Source of the DNA: Bacteroidales bacterium
Lineage (GTDB): Bacteria > Bacteroidota > Bacteroidia > Bacteroidales > UBA932
Length of the DNA: 64,000 nucleotides
Assembly: GCA_024398105.1 (NCBI GenBank)
Contig: JAKSJP010000008.1
Location: 16,232-80,231, forward strand
Direction of reading: 5' to 3'
Part shown: piece by piece, positions 1 through 8,711 of the stretch
How the letters are laid out: each line of letters opens with the position of its first letter
Numbering within the stretch: the first letter of the stretch is position 1
The notes under the pieces: generated by a model
Database searches by the model: none
The model's input: the letters and a program-made list of their open reading frames with translations, nothing else
Told to the model about the DNA's origin: nothing
Program-made: the position numbers and the translations under genes

Positions 1-1248
1 GGCTACGACTGGTATGAGACCCAGGTCAATGACCTTGCGAACGTATATGACGCATATTCCATCCAGGGAGTGATACGTCAGGCCTACACCAAGCTTGGCT
101 TCACCCATAAGCTGAATGACGACCATACCCTCTCGTACGGCGGTCAGCTCATAGGATATGCCCTGGACCGAGGTAACATGGACCCGCTCAACACGGATGA
201 GTTCGAAGAGTTCGGCATCAAGTCATATGTCATTCCTGTCAGTCTCGGAACTGAATTCGCACTCGAGCCTTCGCTCTGGATGTCGGACACATGGCAGATA
301 GACGACAAGCTGTCATTTGACTATGGTACCAGACTCTCGAGCTTCCTCGCCACCAAGCCGATGAAGTTCTATGCGCTCCCTGAGCTCAGGCTTTCAGGAA
401 AGTATAGCTTCAACCCTAACCTTTCGGTAAAGGGCGGATTCAACACCATGAACCAGTACATCCATATGGTGTCCAACACCACTACCGTGTCCCCTATGGA
501 TACTTGGAAGCTCTCCGACAAGGACATCCGTCCTCAGAGAGGATTCCAGGGTGCGGCAGGAGCGTACTGGAGCATAGACGGAGGAAAGATCGACCTCTCG
601 CTCGAGACCTATTACAAGAGGATGTACAACTACCTCGACTACAAGTCCGGCGCGACACTCGTCATGAACGAGAACATCGCCGACGCCCTCGTCGAGACGA
701 CAGGCCGTGCCTACGGTGCCGAGTTCATGTTCAAGAAGCCTCTCGGAAAGCTCAACGGATGGGTTTCATACACCTATTCGAGAACCATGCTCAAGGAGAT
801 GCATGACAGAGGAGTATCGACCATCAACAGCGGAAAGTGGTACCCTGCAGCGTTCGACAAGCCTCACGACGTGAAGGTAGTGGGCAACTATAAGTTCACC
901 CATCGCTACAGCCTCTCGTTCAACCTTGACTACTCGACAGGACGCCCTGTGACAATCCCTGTGGGAAGGTACTTCTACGGAGGCGGATACCGTCTCGCCT
1001 ACTCAGACAGGAACGGATACAGGATCCCGGACTACTTCAGGCTTGACCTTGCGCTCAATTTCGAGCCAAGCCACTACCTCAGGAAACTGACATATTTCTC
1101 AGTCACTCTCGGTGTATATAATGTGACAGGCAGGAATAACGCCTACTCTGTCTACTACACCACGAAGGGCGGCACGAGACTTTCCGGCTACATGGTCTCA
1201 GTATTCGCCTGCCAGATCCCATATCTTAACATAAACATGAGATTCTAA
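1..1248 (+). CDS. TonB-dependent receptor, C-terminal part (5' end outside window)
   Basis: The frame is open from base 1 and ends in TAA at 1246-1248, so the start lies upstream. The visible 415 or so residues are a run of amphipathic beta strands rich in Tyr, Gly and aromatic residues, with the C-terminal strand ending LNINMRF, a typical outer-membrane barrel end. The family imports ligands across the outer membrane using TonB energy. The following genes (DUF4249 lipoprotein and MG2-type protein) are the usual partners of one Bacteroidota receptor type that carries an N-terminal carboxypeptidase-like domain; that part is not visible here. The substrate is unknown. The stop overlaps the next start by one base (TAATG), so the genes are probably translationally coupled. 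Confidence 0.85.
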   Translation, partial: GYDWYETQVNDLANVYDAYSIQGVIRQAYTKLGFTHKLNDDHTLSYGGQLIGYALDRGNMDPLNTDEFEEFGIKSYVIPVSLGTEFALEPSLWMSDTWQIDDKLSFDYGTRLSSFLATKPMKFYALPELRLSGKYSFNPNLSVKGGFNTMNQYIHMVSNTTTVSPMDTWKLSDKDIRPQRGFQGAAGAYWSIDGGKIDLSLETYYKRMYNYLDYKSGATLVMNENIADALVETTGRAYGAEFMFKKPLGKLNGWVSYTYSRTMLKEMHDRGVSTINSGKWYPAAFDKPHDVKVVGNYKFTHRYSLSFNLDYSTGRPVTIPVGRYFYGGGYRLAYSDRNGYRIPDYFRLDLALNFEPSHYLRKLTYFSVTLGVYNVTGRNNAYSVYYTTKGGTRLSGYMVSVFACQIPYLNINMRF

Positions 1249-2420
1249 TGAAAAGAGCAATATATATCATCCTGACAGCGATCCTGGCTGCCTCGTGCGT
1301 CTATTCGTTCGAGCCGGAAGGAATCGTATCGCAGAGAAGGATAGTCATCGAAGGTGACATCCTCATCGGCGGAATGACCGAAGTCGACGTGAGATCTACC
1401 ATGCCTATCATCTACGATGAGGAATTCGACATGAGCACACCCGTCGGAAGGGCATGGATAGAAGACAGCAACGGACTCACCTATGAGGACCAGTCCGCTC
1501 CATTGCTAAAGTCCTCATTCACCTTCGACACAAGGGAGGCTTCTGCAGACTGCAGTTACCGCCTCCATTTCCAGGACTATGGTACCGGCAACGAGTACAT
1601 CAGCCGCTGGCAGAGTGTCATCAAGGCACCGACTGTCACAGACATGAGCTTCGACTATGATCTTGAGAACGTGAATATCAGGATGGACGTCGTGGGCAAC
1701 GATACCAACTATTACAGATGGGACTATGTCGAGGACTGGGAATACCACGCTGAATACGCCCCTACCTACATCTTCGATCTGATCACATTCAGGGCGAGAT
1801 ACTATAACGACGGTCTCCCTGACTATTCTAACTACTGGTGCTGGAACAGGGCCATATCAAAGGAATTCGGTCTGGCATCCACTGAGAGGCAGAGCCAGAA
1901 CAGGTTGGACAAGCAGATTCTCGTCACTGACAGCAGAAGGAGCATCAAGTACCAGTCACACTACAGGATGGACGTGACTGTACGAGGCCTCGACAAGGAT
2001 GCCTACGACTACCTTCGCAACATGAAAGAGATTTCCAACATCACAGGAAGCCTCTTCGCCCCAAGCCCGGACGACATGAGAGGCAATATCATCTGCCAGC
2101 AGGACTCTACGGAGTTCGTGATCGGCTATATCAGTGCGGTACAGATCGAGAAGCACAGGATGTACATCGGTATGGGAGAGAACACTTTCTACATAGCTCC
2201 GCTGCCTACCCTGCTCTATGAGCCGACAGTTGACGAGAAGACGACACTTCTTGACCATTATAACAATGGCCTGAGACCTGTCATGGACGTCTATGTCACT
2301 GATCCTGACACCGGCATGTCGAGCACAATAGTGGGATGGGGTCCTTCGAACTGCATTTATTGTCAGTCTTTCGGAGGCACGAAGAAACGTCCTGATGACT
2401 GGCCTACATATCACGAATAG
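1248..2420 (+). CDS. DUF4249 family lipoprotein
   Basis: 390 residues. A lipoprotein signal is seen at the N terminus (MKRAIYIILTAILAASC, lipid Cys at 17). After it comes an Ig-like strand-rich region beginning with an RRIVIEGDI segment, which is characteristic of DUF4249 proteins, and a Cys pair near the end (NCIYC). Proteins of this family sit beside TonB-dependent receptors in Bacteroidota and are thought to be surface-exposed partners; no biochemical role is established. The ATG at 1248 overlaps the receptor stop. The gene is followed within 5 bases by the MG2-type gene, so the three form one operon. Confidence 0.8.
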   Translation: MKRAIYIILTAILAASCVYSFEPEGIVSQRRIVIEGDILIGGMTEVDVRSTMPIIYDEEFDMSTPVGRAWIEDSNGLTYEDQSAPLLKSSFTFDTREASADCSYRLHFQDYGTGNEYISRWQSVIKAPTVTDMSFDYDLENVNIRMDVVGNDTNYYRWDYVEDWEYHAEYAPTYIFDLITFRARYYNDGLPDYSNYWCWNRAISKEFGLASTERQSQNRLDKQILVTDSRRSIKYQSHYRMDVTVRGLDKDAYDYLRNMKEISNITGSLFAPSPDDMRGNIICQQDSTEFVIGYISAVQIEKHRMYIGMGENTFYIAPLPTLLYEPTVDEKTTLLDHYNNGLRPVMDVYVTDPDTGMSSTIVGWGPSNCIYCQSFGGTKKRPDDWPTYHE

Positions 2421-2424
2421 AGCC

Positions 2425-4140
2425 ATGAGAAGAATTGCGACTATCATAGCAGCGGCCGTCCTTTCAATCACGGCCATGCACGCACAGGAAGCACCTGTGC
2501 TTGAACGTACCTATATAGCGACAGACAAGGATGCCTATGTGGCAGGAGACAGGATATGGTGCTCCGCATTCTGCTTCAGGGCCGACAGCATCGGCCTTTC
2601 AAGGCAGAGTTCCGTAGCGTATGTCGAGCTTGTCTCTCCTACCGGAGACATATTCCAGACCGCGAAGATATATCTTGACGGCGGCAGAGGCTCAGGATAT
2701 CTGGACCTCCCCGAGACCATGCCTACCGGCAACTACAGGATGTTCGCCTTCACCGCAGCCAACAAGAACGAGGTGGAATATGACTTCCTTCAGAATTCAA
2801 AGGTGGTATCCGTACTCAACGCCAAGTTCCCGGCCAAGATAAAGGACAAGGTAGAGATCGTATCAGACGAGATCTACGCCCAGAGGAAAGAAAAGGTAGC
2901 TGCCGACCCTGAGGATGGCGATATCACCATCGATGTGCCAAGATTCAACAAGGGAGGCCAGCCTTTCTCAATAGGCATAAAGAACAATGGAGCGAAGATC
3001 GCGTCCCTCAGCGTATCTGTATTCCACGAGGATGCCATTGCATCTCCTGAGGACAAGGCGATCACATCATTCGTCATTCCGTCTGTCAGCGGAATCAGGT
3101 ATGAGCCAAGATACAGGATCGAGACAGAAGGCGAGTACATCTATGGAACGCTCAGCGGCAAGGACAGGGATGAGATCATACAGAAGGAGTCAATGCCTAC
3201 AGCCTATATCTCGACCCCAGGAAGCAATGGTGACACCTACACAGCAGCCATCCATGAAGACGGAAGTATCATATTCGCCACGAACAACATCTACGGCAAC
3301 AAGGAGCTTGTGACAGAGGTCGCAGACCTTGAGAATGCCGCTCTTACAGGTCTTATCGACCTGCAGAGCCCGTTCGTGAGCGTCGACGCAGACGTCCCTA
3401 TGCTCGCTCTCTCTGAAGGTATCCAGAAGTCTGTGGTCGAGAGAGGACGCCAAGCGCAGATGTTCCGCATGGAATACAGCGATTCCCTCGCCCAGTTCAA
3501 GCCAAGGCGTGAGGCGTTCCCATACTCCGATGACGAGGCCATCGTCTACAATCTCGACGACTATACCAGGTTCCCTACGGTCAGGGAGGTCCTCGTGGAG
3601 ATCACCAACCTCGTACGTGTGCGAGGCAGGAACGAGAAGCAGAGGATCCAGGTCCTCACCAAGGAGCTTGACGGAGACGGAAATCTCAGCATGTCATGGG
3701 AGACTTCCCTCGTACTCCTCGACGGAGTCCCTGTATTCAAGCACTTCGAGATGATGGACTATGACGCCATGCTCCTGAAGGAGATCCACGTATGGAGAGA
3801 GAGGTACATCTTCGGCAACAGGACTTTCTACGGAGTCGTCAACTTCATCTCGAAGAAGGGAAACATGGCCTTCATGGATTTCGGAAGCAACGTAAGGATC
3901 GTGGATTTCCAGGGTGTATGCTACCCTATGGAGTTCACTAAGAAATATGCCAAGGACGGCAAGGAAGACATACGGCAGACGATTTTCTGGAAACCTGAGC
4001 TCGAGGTCGCTCCTCAGCAGAGCGTCAGCATGGAATGCCAGGCACCGGATTACTTCGGAAGATTCAACGTGGTTGTCGAAGGAGTCACCGAAGATGGCAG
4101 TTTAATACATAAAAAGGCTACCTTTGTAGTCGAAGACTGA
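2425..4140 (+). CDS. MG2-type surface protein with plug-like C-terminal region
   Basis: 571 residues from the ATG at 2425; an upstream in-frame ATG at 2395 lies inside the previous gene and would bury the signal peptide (MRRIATIIAAAVLSITAMHAQ). The N-terminal ERTYIATDKDAYVAGDRIW segment is the typical first strand of an alpha-2-macroglobulin MG2-like domain. Around residue 425 a segment with VLLDGVPVF followed by FYGVVNFISKKG resembles a TonB-receptor plug motif, as seen in related Bacteroidota proteins. It is shorter than many homologues, which are often 800-900 residues. It probably works with the preceding receptor and DUF4249 lipoprotein at the cell surface. Function unknown. Confidence 0.7.
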   Translation: MRRIATIIAAAVLSITAMHAQEAPVLERTYIATDKDAYVAGDRIWCSAFCFRADSIGLSRQSSVAYVELVSPTGDIFQTAKIYLDGGRGSGYLDLPETMPTGNYRMFAFTAANKNEVEYDFLQNSKVVSVLNAKFPAKIKDKVEIVSDEIYAQRKEKVAADPEDGDITIDVPRFNKGGQPFSIGIKNNGAKIASLSVSVFHEDAIASPEDKAITSFVIPSVSGIRYEPRYRIETEGEYIYGTLSGKDRDEIIQKESMPTAYISTPGSNGDTYTAAIHEDGSIIFATNNIYGNKELVTEVADLENAALTGLIDLQSPFVSVDADVPMLALSEGIQKSVVERGRQAQMFRMEYSDSLAQFKPRREAFPYSDDEAIVYNLDDYTRFPTVREVLVEITNLVRVRGRNEKQRIQVLTKELDGDGNLSMSWETSLVLLDGVPVFKHFEMMDYDAMLLKEIHVWRERYIFGNRTFYGVVNFISKKGNMAFMDFGSNVRIVDFQGVCYPMEFTKKYAKDGKEDIRQTIFWKPELEVAPQQSVSMECQAPDYFGRFNVVVEGVTEDGSLIHKKATFVVED

Positions 4141-4147
4141 TTATGAT

Positions 4148-4894
<747 letters not shown>

Positions 4895-4898
4895 GACC

Positions 4899-5603
4899 AT
4901 GGTAGATTACGGACACTACATCGACGCTCCGATTCCGTCGGGAGAAGGCGTGATGACCGTCGAAGAGGGCTCAGTCCTCGAGAAGGTCTTCATCGTACGT
5001 CCCGGTTCGGAGACCCTTCCTTTCAGCAAGATAGTCGCGCTGAAGGATTCCCGTGCCGACATCTGCATCATCGTCATGCCAGGCGTCGACATCGAGGTCC
5101 CTGTCTATGTCGACTTCGCGGGAGAAGGCGCCCATGTCAGCCTCAGCGGAATCTATCTCTGCGGCGGCAGCGAGAAGGTCACTTTCCGCACAGAAGTACG
5201 CCACAGGGTCGGCAACTGCATCTCTGACCAGCTCTTCAACGGTATCGCAGGCGGAGATTCGCGCGCTGCGTTCTACGGCAGGATCGCCGTCGCACCTGAT
5301 GCGCAGAAGACAGAAGCATACCAGTCGAACCACAACATACTCGTATCCCAGAGCGCCAAGGTAGACACCAAGCCTCAGCTTGAGATCTACGCCGACGACG
5401 TGAAGTGCTCCCATGGAGCGACCATCGGCAGCCTCAATCCGGACGAGCAGTTCTACATGCGCTCGAGAGGAATCAGCGAGAAGGAGGCCAAGATCCTCCA
5501 GATGATTTCCTTCGTCGCCCCTGTCCTCGCCCACATCGCCGACGAATCCCTCAGGGAAGAGGTCGCCGCCGAAGTCGAAAGCAACATCCGCAGCCTCGCG
5601 TAG
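4899..5603 (+). CDS. Short SufB/SufD-family scaffold protein
   Basis: 234 residues from the ATG at 4899 (a TTG at 4881 would overlap sufC). The C-terminal half has the family signature DVKCSHGATIG followed by DEQFYMRSRGISEKEA, which contains the Cys and His that form the SufB/SufD interface. The long N-terminal part of usual SufB (about 480) and SufD (about 420) proteins is missing; only the beta-helix core and C-terminal helices remain. Together with sufC this looks like a minimal SufC plus SufB/D system such as those described as SUF-like minimal systems. Whether it is the scaffold by itself or a partner for a SufB encoded elsewhere cannot be decided here. Confidence 0.8.
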   Translation: MVDYGHYIDAPIPSGEGVMTVEEGSVLEKVFIVRPGSETLPFSKIVALKDSRADICIIVMPGVDIEVPVYVDFAGEGAHVSLSGIYLCGGSEKVTFRTEVRHRVGNCISDQLFNGIAGGDSRAAFYGRIAVAPDAQKTEAYQSNHNILVSQSAKVDTKPQLEIYADDVKCSHGATIGSLNPDEQFYMRSRGISEKEAKILQMISFVAPVLAHIADESLREEVAAEVESNIRSLA

Positions 5604-5611
5604 CGGCCGGG

Positions 5612-5661
5612 ACAGCGGCAGAACTCAGCATTCAGGATTGGCAGAATTCAGCATTCAGCAG
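5612..5661. repeat. Tandem-like 19-bp direct repeat before ispE
   Basis: Two copies of GGCAGAAYTCAGCATTCAG lie about 24 bases apart, just upstream of the ispE start. They leave no room for a terminator, so ispE may be read through from suf. No function can be assigned. Confidence 0.5.
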
Positions 5662-5663
5662 CA

Positions 5664-6536
5664 ATGACAACAGAACCGAACGTCAAAGTCAACCTCGGAC
5701 TCAACGTCCTGAGAAAGCGTGAGGACGGGTACCATGATCTTGATACCCTCTTCGTACCATATTTCGGAATCCACGACGTCCTCGAGATCATCAAGGGCGA
5801 CGATTTCAGCGAGACCAGCGCTTCCCTCGCGAAGCGTTATGAGCATGGTACCCAGATTGCGCAGGCCATTTCTGAGGACGGCAAGCTGATGATCACCATC
5901 GCCCGCAAGGAAGGCGTCGACTGGGACCCTCTCAAGGACCTTACAGCGAAGGCCTATTACCTGCTGGACAAGGAGTTCGGGCTTGGACCCGTCAAGATAT
6001 TCCTTGAGAAGACCTCTCCTGTCGGAGCAGGACTCGGCGGAGGTTCAGCAGACGCGGCATTTGCGCTGAAGATGCTCAACGAGCTGTTCGGGCTCGGTCT
6101 TTCCGAAGAGGCTCTTGCCGCCTACGCAGCCCAGCTCGGAAGCGACTGCGCATTCTTCATCTACAACAGACCGATGCTCGGCGAAGGCCGAGGCGAGATC
6201 CTTAACGCCTATCCACTTGAGGATATCGACTACGGTCAAGATGGAGCGGAAAGCTGCTCTTACGTACTCAAGGTTGTAGTACCCGAGGGTATAGCAGTCT
6301 CAACAGCTGAAGCCTACAAGGGAATCGTACCTGCAATACCGGCAACGGACCTTCGCACATTGCTCAAAGGCGATGTAGAATCATGGAAAGAGTCTCTCTC
6401 CAACGACTTTGAAGTCACCGTATTCAAAGCCCATCCAGAGCTCACAGCAATCAAGCGCTCGCTATATGACTGCGGTGCAGCCTACGCATCAATGTCCGGA
6501 AGCGGCTCTGCACTTTTCGGTATATATAAGAAATAG
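5664..6536 (+). CDS. ispE: 4-diphosphocytidyl-2-C-methyl-D-erythritol kinase
   Basis: 290 residues, GHMP kinase fold. The N terminus VNLGLNVLRKREDGYHDL matches the substrate loop of IspE, and the ATP-binding glycine loop is PVGAGLGGGSADAA around residue 115. A third GHMP motif is seen near the end (ASMSGSGSALFG). The enzyme phosphorylates the 2-hydroxyl of CDP-methylerythritol in the MEP isoprenoid pathway. Its ATG at 5664 follows the 19-bp repeats. The stop is one base from the tsaE start, so the two are co-transcribed. Confidence 0.95.
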   Translation: MTTEPNVKVNLGLNVLRKREDGYHDLDTLFVPYFGIHDVLEIIKGDDFSETSASLAKRYEHGTQIAQAISEDGKLMITIARKEGVDWDPLKDLTAKAYYLLDKEFGLGPVKIFLEKTSPVGAGLGGGSADAAFALKMLNELFGLGLSEEALAAYAAQLGSDCAFFIYNRPMLGEGRGEILNAYPLEDIDYGQDGAESCSYVLKVVVPEGIAVSTAEAYKGIVPAIPATDLRTLLKGDVESWKESLSNDFEVTVFKAHPELTAIKRSLYDCGAAYASMSGSGSALFGIYKK

Positions 6537-6537
6537 T

Positions 6538-6963
6538 ATGAAACACATCATCACGATAAAGGACCTGAACGACCTTGACAGAGCTGCCAAGCAGTTCCTC
6601 GAGGAGATCGGCGACAACAAGCTGATTGCATTCTTCGCACCTATGGGTTCTGGCAAGACAACTTTCACAACAGCGATCTGCCGCCAGCTTGGCGTCGAGG
6701 AGGATGCAGTCAGCTCCCCTACCTTCGCAATCGTGAACGAGTACCGCACAGCCAGTGGCGAGATGATGTACCACTTCGACTTCTACCGACTCAACCGCCC
6801 GGAGGAGGCGCTGGACATCGGCTTCTACGACTATATCGACAGCGGCAACCTCTGCATCATGGAATGGCCTGAGAACATCGAGGAGATACTCCCCGAGGAA
6901 ACCCTCCGTGTCAGCATCACAGCCAACCCTGACCTCTCCCGCACCGTCTGCTGGGAGGACTGA
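6538..6963 (+). CDS. tsaE: tRNA threonylcarbamoyladenosine biosynthesis ATPase TsaE
   Basis: 141 residues, the usual length for the YjeE/TsaE family. Walker A is APMGSGKTTF, followed by SSPTFAIVNEY and YHFDFYRL, the conserved TsaE motifs, and IMEWPENIE near the C terminus. TsaE supports TsaB/TsaD in making t6A37 in ANN-decoding tRNAs. An earlier in-frame start at 6409 lies inside ispE and is not needed; the ATG at 6538 fits the family start. It is the last gene before the RAYT-containing region. Confidence 0.95.
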   Translation: MKHIITIKDLNDLDRAAKQFLEEIGDNKLIAFFAPMGSGKTTFTTAICRQLGVEEDAVSSPTFAIVNEYRTASGEMMYHFDFYRLNRPEEALDIGFYDYIDSGNLCIMEWPENIEEILPEETLRVSITANPDLSRTVCWED

Positions 6964-7070
6964 CGTCCATAGGACCGATGCCCAGCGGTGCAATCAAGGT
7001 GCTTTTTGCACCTGGAAGGCATCTCAAGTGGATCATGTGGTGCAGAGCCGTGATTCATCCATACTGGAAT
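6964..7070. other. Intergenic stretch with weak stem-loop after tsaE
   Basis: GGTGCAA (6987-6993) pairs with TTGCACC (7006-7012) with a T-run inside the loop and right arm. It could act as an inefficient terminator for tsaE. Nothing else is recognisable before the palindromic element at 7071. Confidence 0.3.
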
Positions 7071-7225
7071 GAAACCCGAAAATCACCTTCCACCTGAAAC
7101 CTCATTGTGTTGCGTATATTGCCATTCTTGGTGGATGGTGAGGCAATTTTGTCTCACCTTCCACACCAACCATGATTCCAAGCGGATACAGTGCATTCCA
7201 GCGTGGAAGGTGATTTTCAGGTTTC
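7071..7225. repeat. 155-bp nested palindromic element, copy A (RAYT-associated)
   Basis: The outer arms GAAAATCACCTTCCAC (7078-7093) and GTGGAAGGTGATTTTC (7203-7218) are a perfect 16-bp inverted repeat, extended to 23 bp with one mismatch. An inner inverted repeat, TTGGTGGATGGTGAG (7128-7142) with CTCACCTTCCACACCAA (7153-7169), repeats the same word. A second copy in the same orientation is at 8535-8689 on the other side of the RAYT gene. Such palindromes beside a RAYT gene fit REP/BIME-like elements mobilised by the transposase; a MITE is the other option. Confidence 0.8.
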
Positions 7226-7350
7226 GGTTAAGCAGGGGTACCTGTCAAGCAAGCAACTTCTGTCATGCAGGAGGTGACGGTCATACAGTGAGGTGTCGGT
7301 CATTCCGTAGGTTCCGGTCAGCCAGGGAAAGCGGTTAAGCAGCAGAGGGC
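7226..7350. repeat. Degenerate tandem array, seven units of about 18 bp
   Basis: Units begin at 7226, 7243, 7261, 7279, 7298, 7316 and 7333 (17-19 bases each). They share a GGTCAnnCAGG-like core: GGTTAAGCAG, TGTCATGCAG, GGTCATACAG, GGTCAGCCAG. The array starts exactly at the end of palindrome copy A and ends shortly before the RAYT stop. No open frame is kept through it, so it is not coding. Confidence 0.6.
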
Positions 7351-7410
7351 AGATGGATTTCTGGCTCGCTGAACTCAGGGCGCAACCCTATCCTGTGCAT
7401 GTCACTGCAT

Positions 7411-8373
7411 TCACAAGAGAGTCTTGACTTCATCATAGACCAATCCGCAAAGGCGGGCAATCTGCTTTACCGAGCTGTTATACTTAGCCTTGAGTGCTTT
7501 GGCAAGTCTAAGTCGCTGAGCTGAAGACAGTTTTCTGACCGTCTGCACACCAAACATCCTCTGGCACATCTCGTTCTTGTTCTGTCTCATCTCCTGCATA
7601 GGGACAGACAGCATCGATATAGTTCCACCACGCTGCTCGATATCATCCTCACGCGTCCTCCCCATGAAATATAAAAAGCTCCTGCAGGTCCTGAATACGG
7701 CCTCGACCAGTTCGTAGGCAACATAATTTGACGGTACCACCATGCCCTCGAATAATTCCAGATTCTCATAACCAGTTCTACGAGTCCGCAGGAGGTCACG
7801 TTGGAATCTTATTCCAGGATTCAACAGACCATCTGAATATTTTGTCCAAACCGGGCTGGTCCACAAACCCTGTTTCCTGAAATACAAAGCCGCACTTGAC
7901 CATGGATAGTCATAAGGATTGTAGGACAGCCCACCTACCGTAGGATTTCTCAGGACATAGCATATGGCTGTCTTAAGATATACATCATCCGTGATAGGTT
8001 GGTAATTGACCGGGACATCGGATAGTTTTTTCATGTCACCATGATCATGGGCTATCGCCATCGATGTCAGCTTTATATATTCATGCATGAATCGGTTGCA
8101 TTCGTCAAACTCACCATACAGGATGAAATGTATATGCGTATCCATCAAGCAGAAAGCCAATATCACTATCTGGAATCTGGCGGCCAGCACATAGATACGG
8201 TTCATGCCGGCGGCAAAGTCCTTGTCGTTCATGAAAATTGCATCAACCGCATTGCCATCAGTCGTAAAATGCCAGCATTTCCTGACCTTCACTTTCGACC
8301 CACTCACATATGGGACATTGATGCCCAGATCAGTTTCAATCAGGGACAAAGAATCATCATTGAGCTCAATCAT
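7411..8373 (-). CDS. REP-associated tyrosine (Y1/HUH) transposase, RAYT-like
   Basis: 320 residues. The HUH motif is DTHIHF (His80 and His82), followed by the helix EYIKLTSMAI and then NPYDYPWSSAALYF, a conserved RAYT segment. A C-terminal SVKQIARLCGL helix-turn-helix is seen. RAYT proteins nick and join single-stranded DNA at palindromic REP sequences and are usually single-copy domesticated genes, not simple insertion sequences. The gene is AT-richer than its neighbours, stands alone on the minus strand and is bracketed by two same-direction palindromic elements (7071-7225 and 8535-8689). The ATG at 8373 gives the full domain. I did not assign the catalytic Tyr. Confidence 0.85.
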   Translation of the reverse strand: MIELNDDSLSLIETDLGINVPYVSGSKVKVRKCWHFTTDGNAVDAIFMNDKDFAAGMNRIYVLAARFQIVILAFCLMDTHIHFILYGEFDECNRFMHEYIKLTSMAIAHDHGDMKKLSDVPVNYQPITDDVYLKTAICYVLRNPTVGGLSYNPYDYPWSSAALYFRKQGLWTSPVWTKYSDGLLNPGIRFQRDLLRTRRTGYENLELFEGMVVPSNYVAYELVEAVFRTCRSFLYFMGRTREDDIEQRGGTISMLSVPMQEMRQNKNEMCQRMFGVQTVRKLSSAQRLRLAKALKAKYNSSVKQIARLCGLVYDEVKTLL

Positions 8374-8534
8374 AACTACTTGTTTTCATATATCTTATAA
8401 TTATAGCCAGCCAGGGACCCCGAGTCTACGGCAATAGTAGACCCAAGACTTTCATCGGGACCTGTTGCAAAGACAGACTCTCAAATACTACTGCAAGGAG
8501 CCAGCGTATGGATGCCATGAATGACATCTCGAAT
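8374..8534. other. Non-coding stretch upstream of the RAYT gene
   Basis: AT-rich leader (TATCTTATAATTATA around 8390-8405) that may hold the transposase promoter. It also has a small stem GTCTAC/GTAGAC (8424-8429 with 8437-8442). No gene is visible. Confidence 0.4.
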
Positions 8535-8689
8535 GAAACCCGAAAATCACCTTCCACCTGAAACCTCATTGTGTTACGTATATTGCCATTCTTGGTGGCA
8601 GGTGAGGCAATTTTGTCTCACCTTCCACACCAACCATAGACCAAAGCAGTTATACGGCATATCCGCGTGGAAGGTGATTTTCATGTTTG
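8535..8689. repeat. 155-bp nested palindromic element, copy B (RAYT-associated)
   Basis: Same length and orientation as copy A. GAAAATCACCTTCCAC (8542-8557) pairs with GTGGAAGGTGATTTTC (8667-8682), and the inner inverted repeat (TTGGTGGCAGGTGAG / CTCACCTTCCACACC) is also kept. The two copies differ mainly between the inner and the right outer arm. The right end is more degraded (ATGTTTGC instead of AGGTTTCGG). Confidence 0.8.
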
Positions 8690-8711
8690 CATCCGCCGGC
8701 ATAAAAGGTCC

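Noticed and set aside
504-806. Open frame inside the TonB receptor gene
   Set aside because: It lies within a well-supported barrel sequence in another frame; the composition is Arg/Ser-rich as in shadow frames.
1956-2477. 173-codon frame on the minus strand across the DUF4249/MG2 junction
   Set aside because: It overlaps two real genes and has no family motif or promoter.
4971-5534. 187-codon minus-strand frame in the SufB/D-like gene
   Set aside because: Pure shadow with acidic, Val-rich composition; the plus frame has the SufD signature.
7069-7338. Small open frame with a Met start across palindrome copy A and the tandem array
   Set aside because: It merely reads through the palindrome; a similar frame begins in copy B (8521) but ends differently, as expected for non-coding repeats.
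7226-7350. CRISPR array
   Set aside because: Units are 17-19 bases, imperfect and without unique spacers; no cas genes are near.
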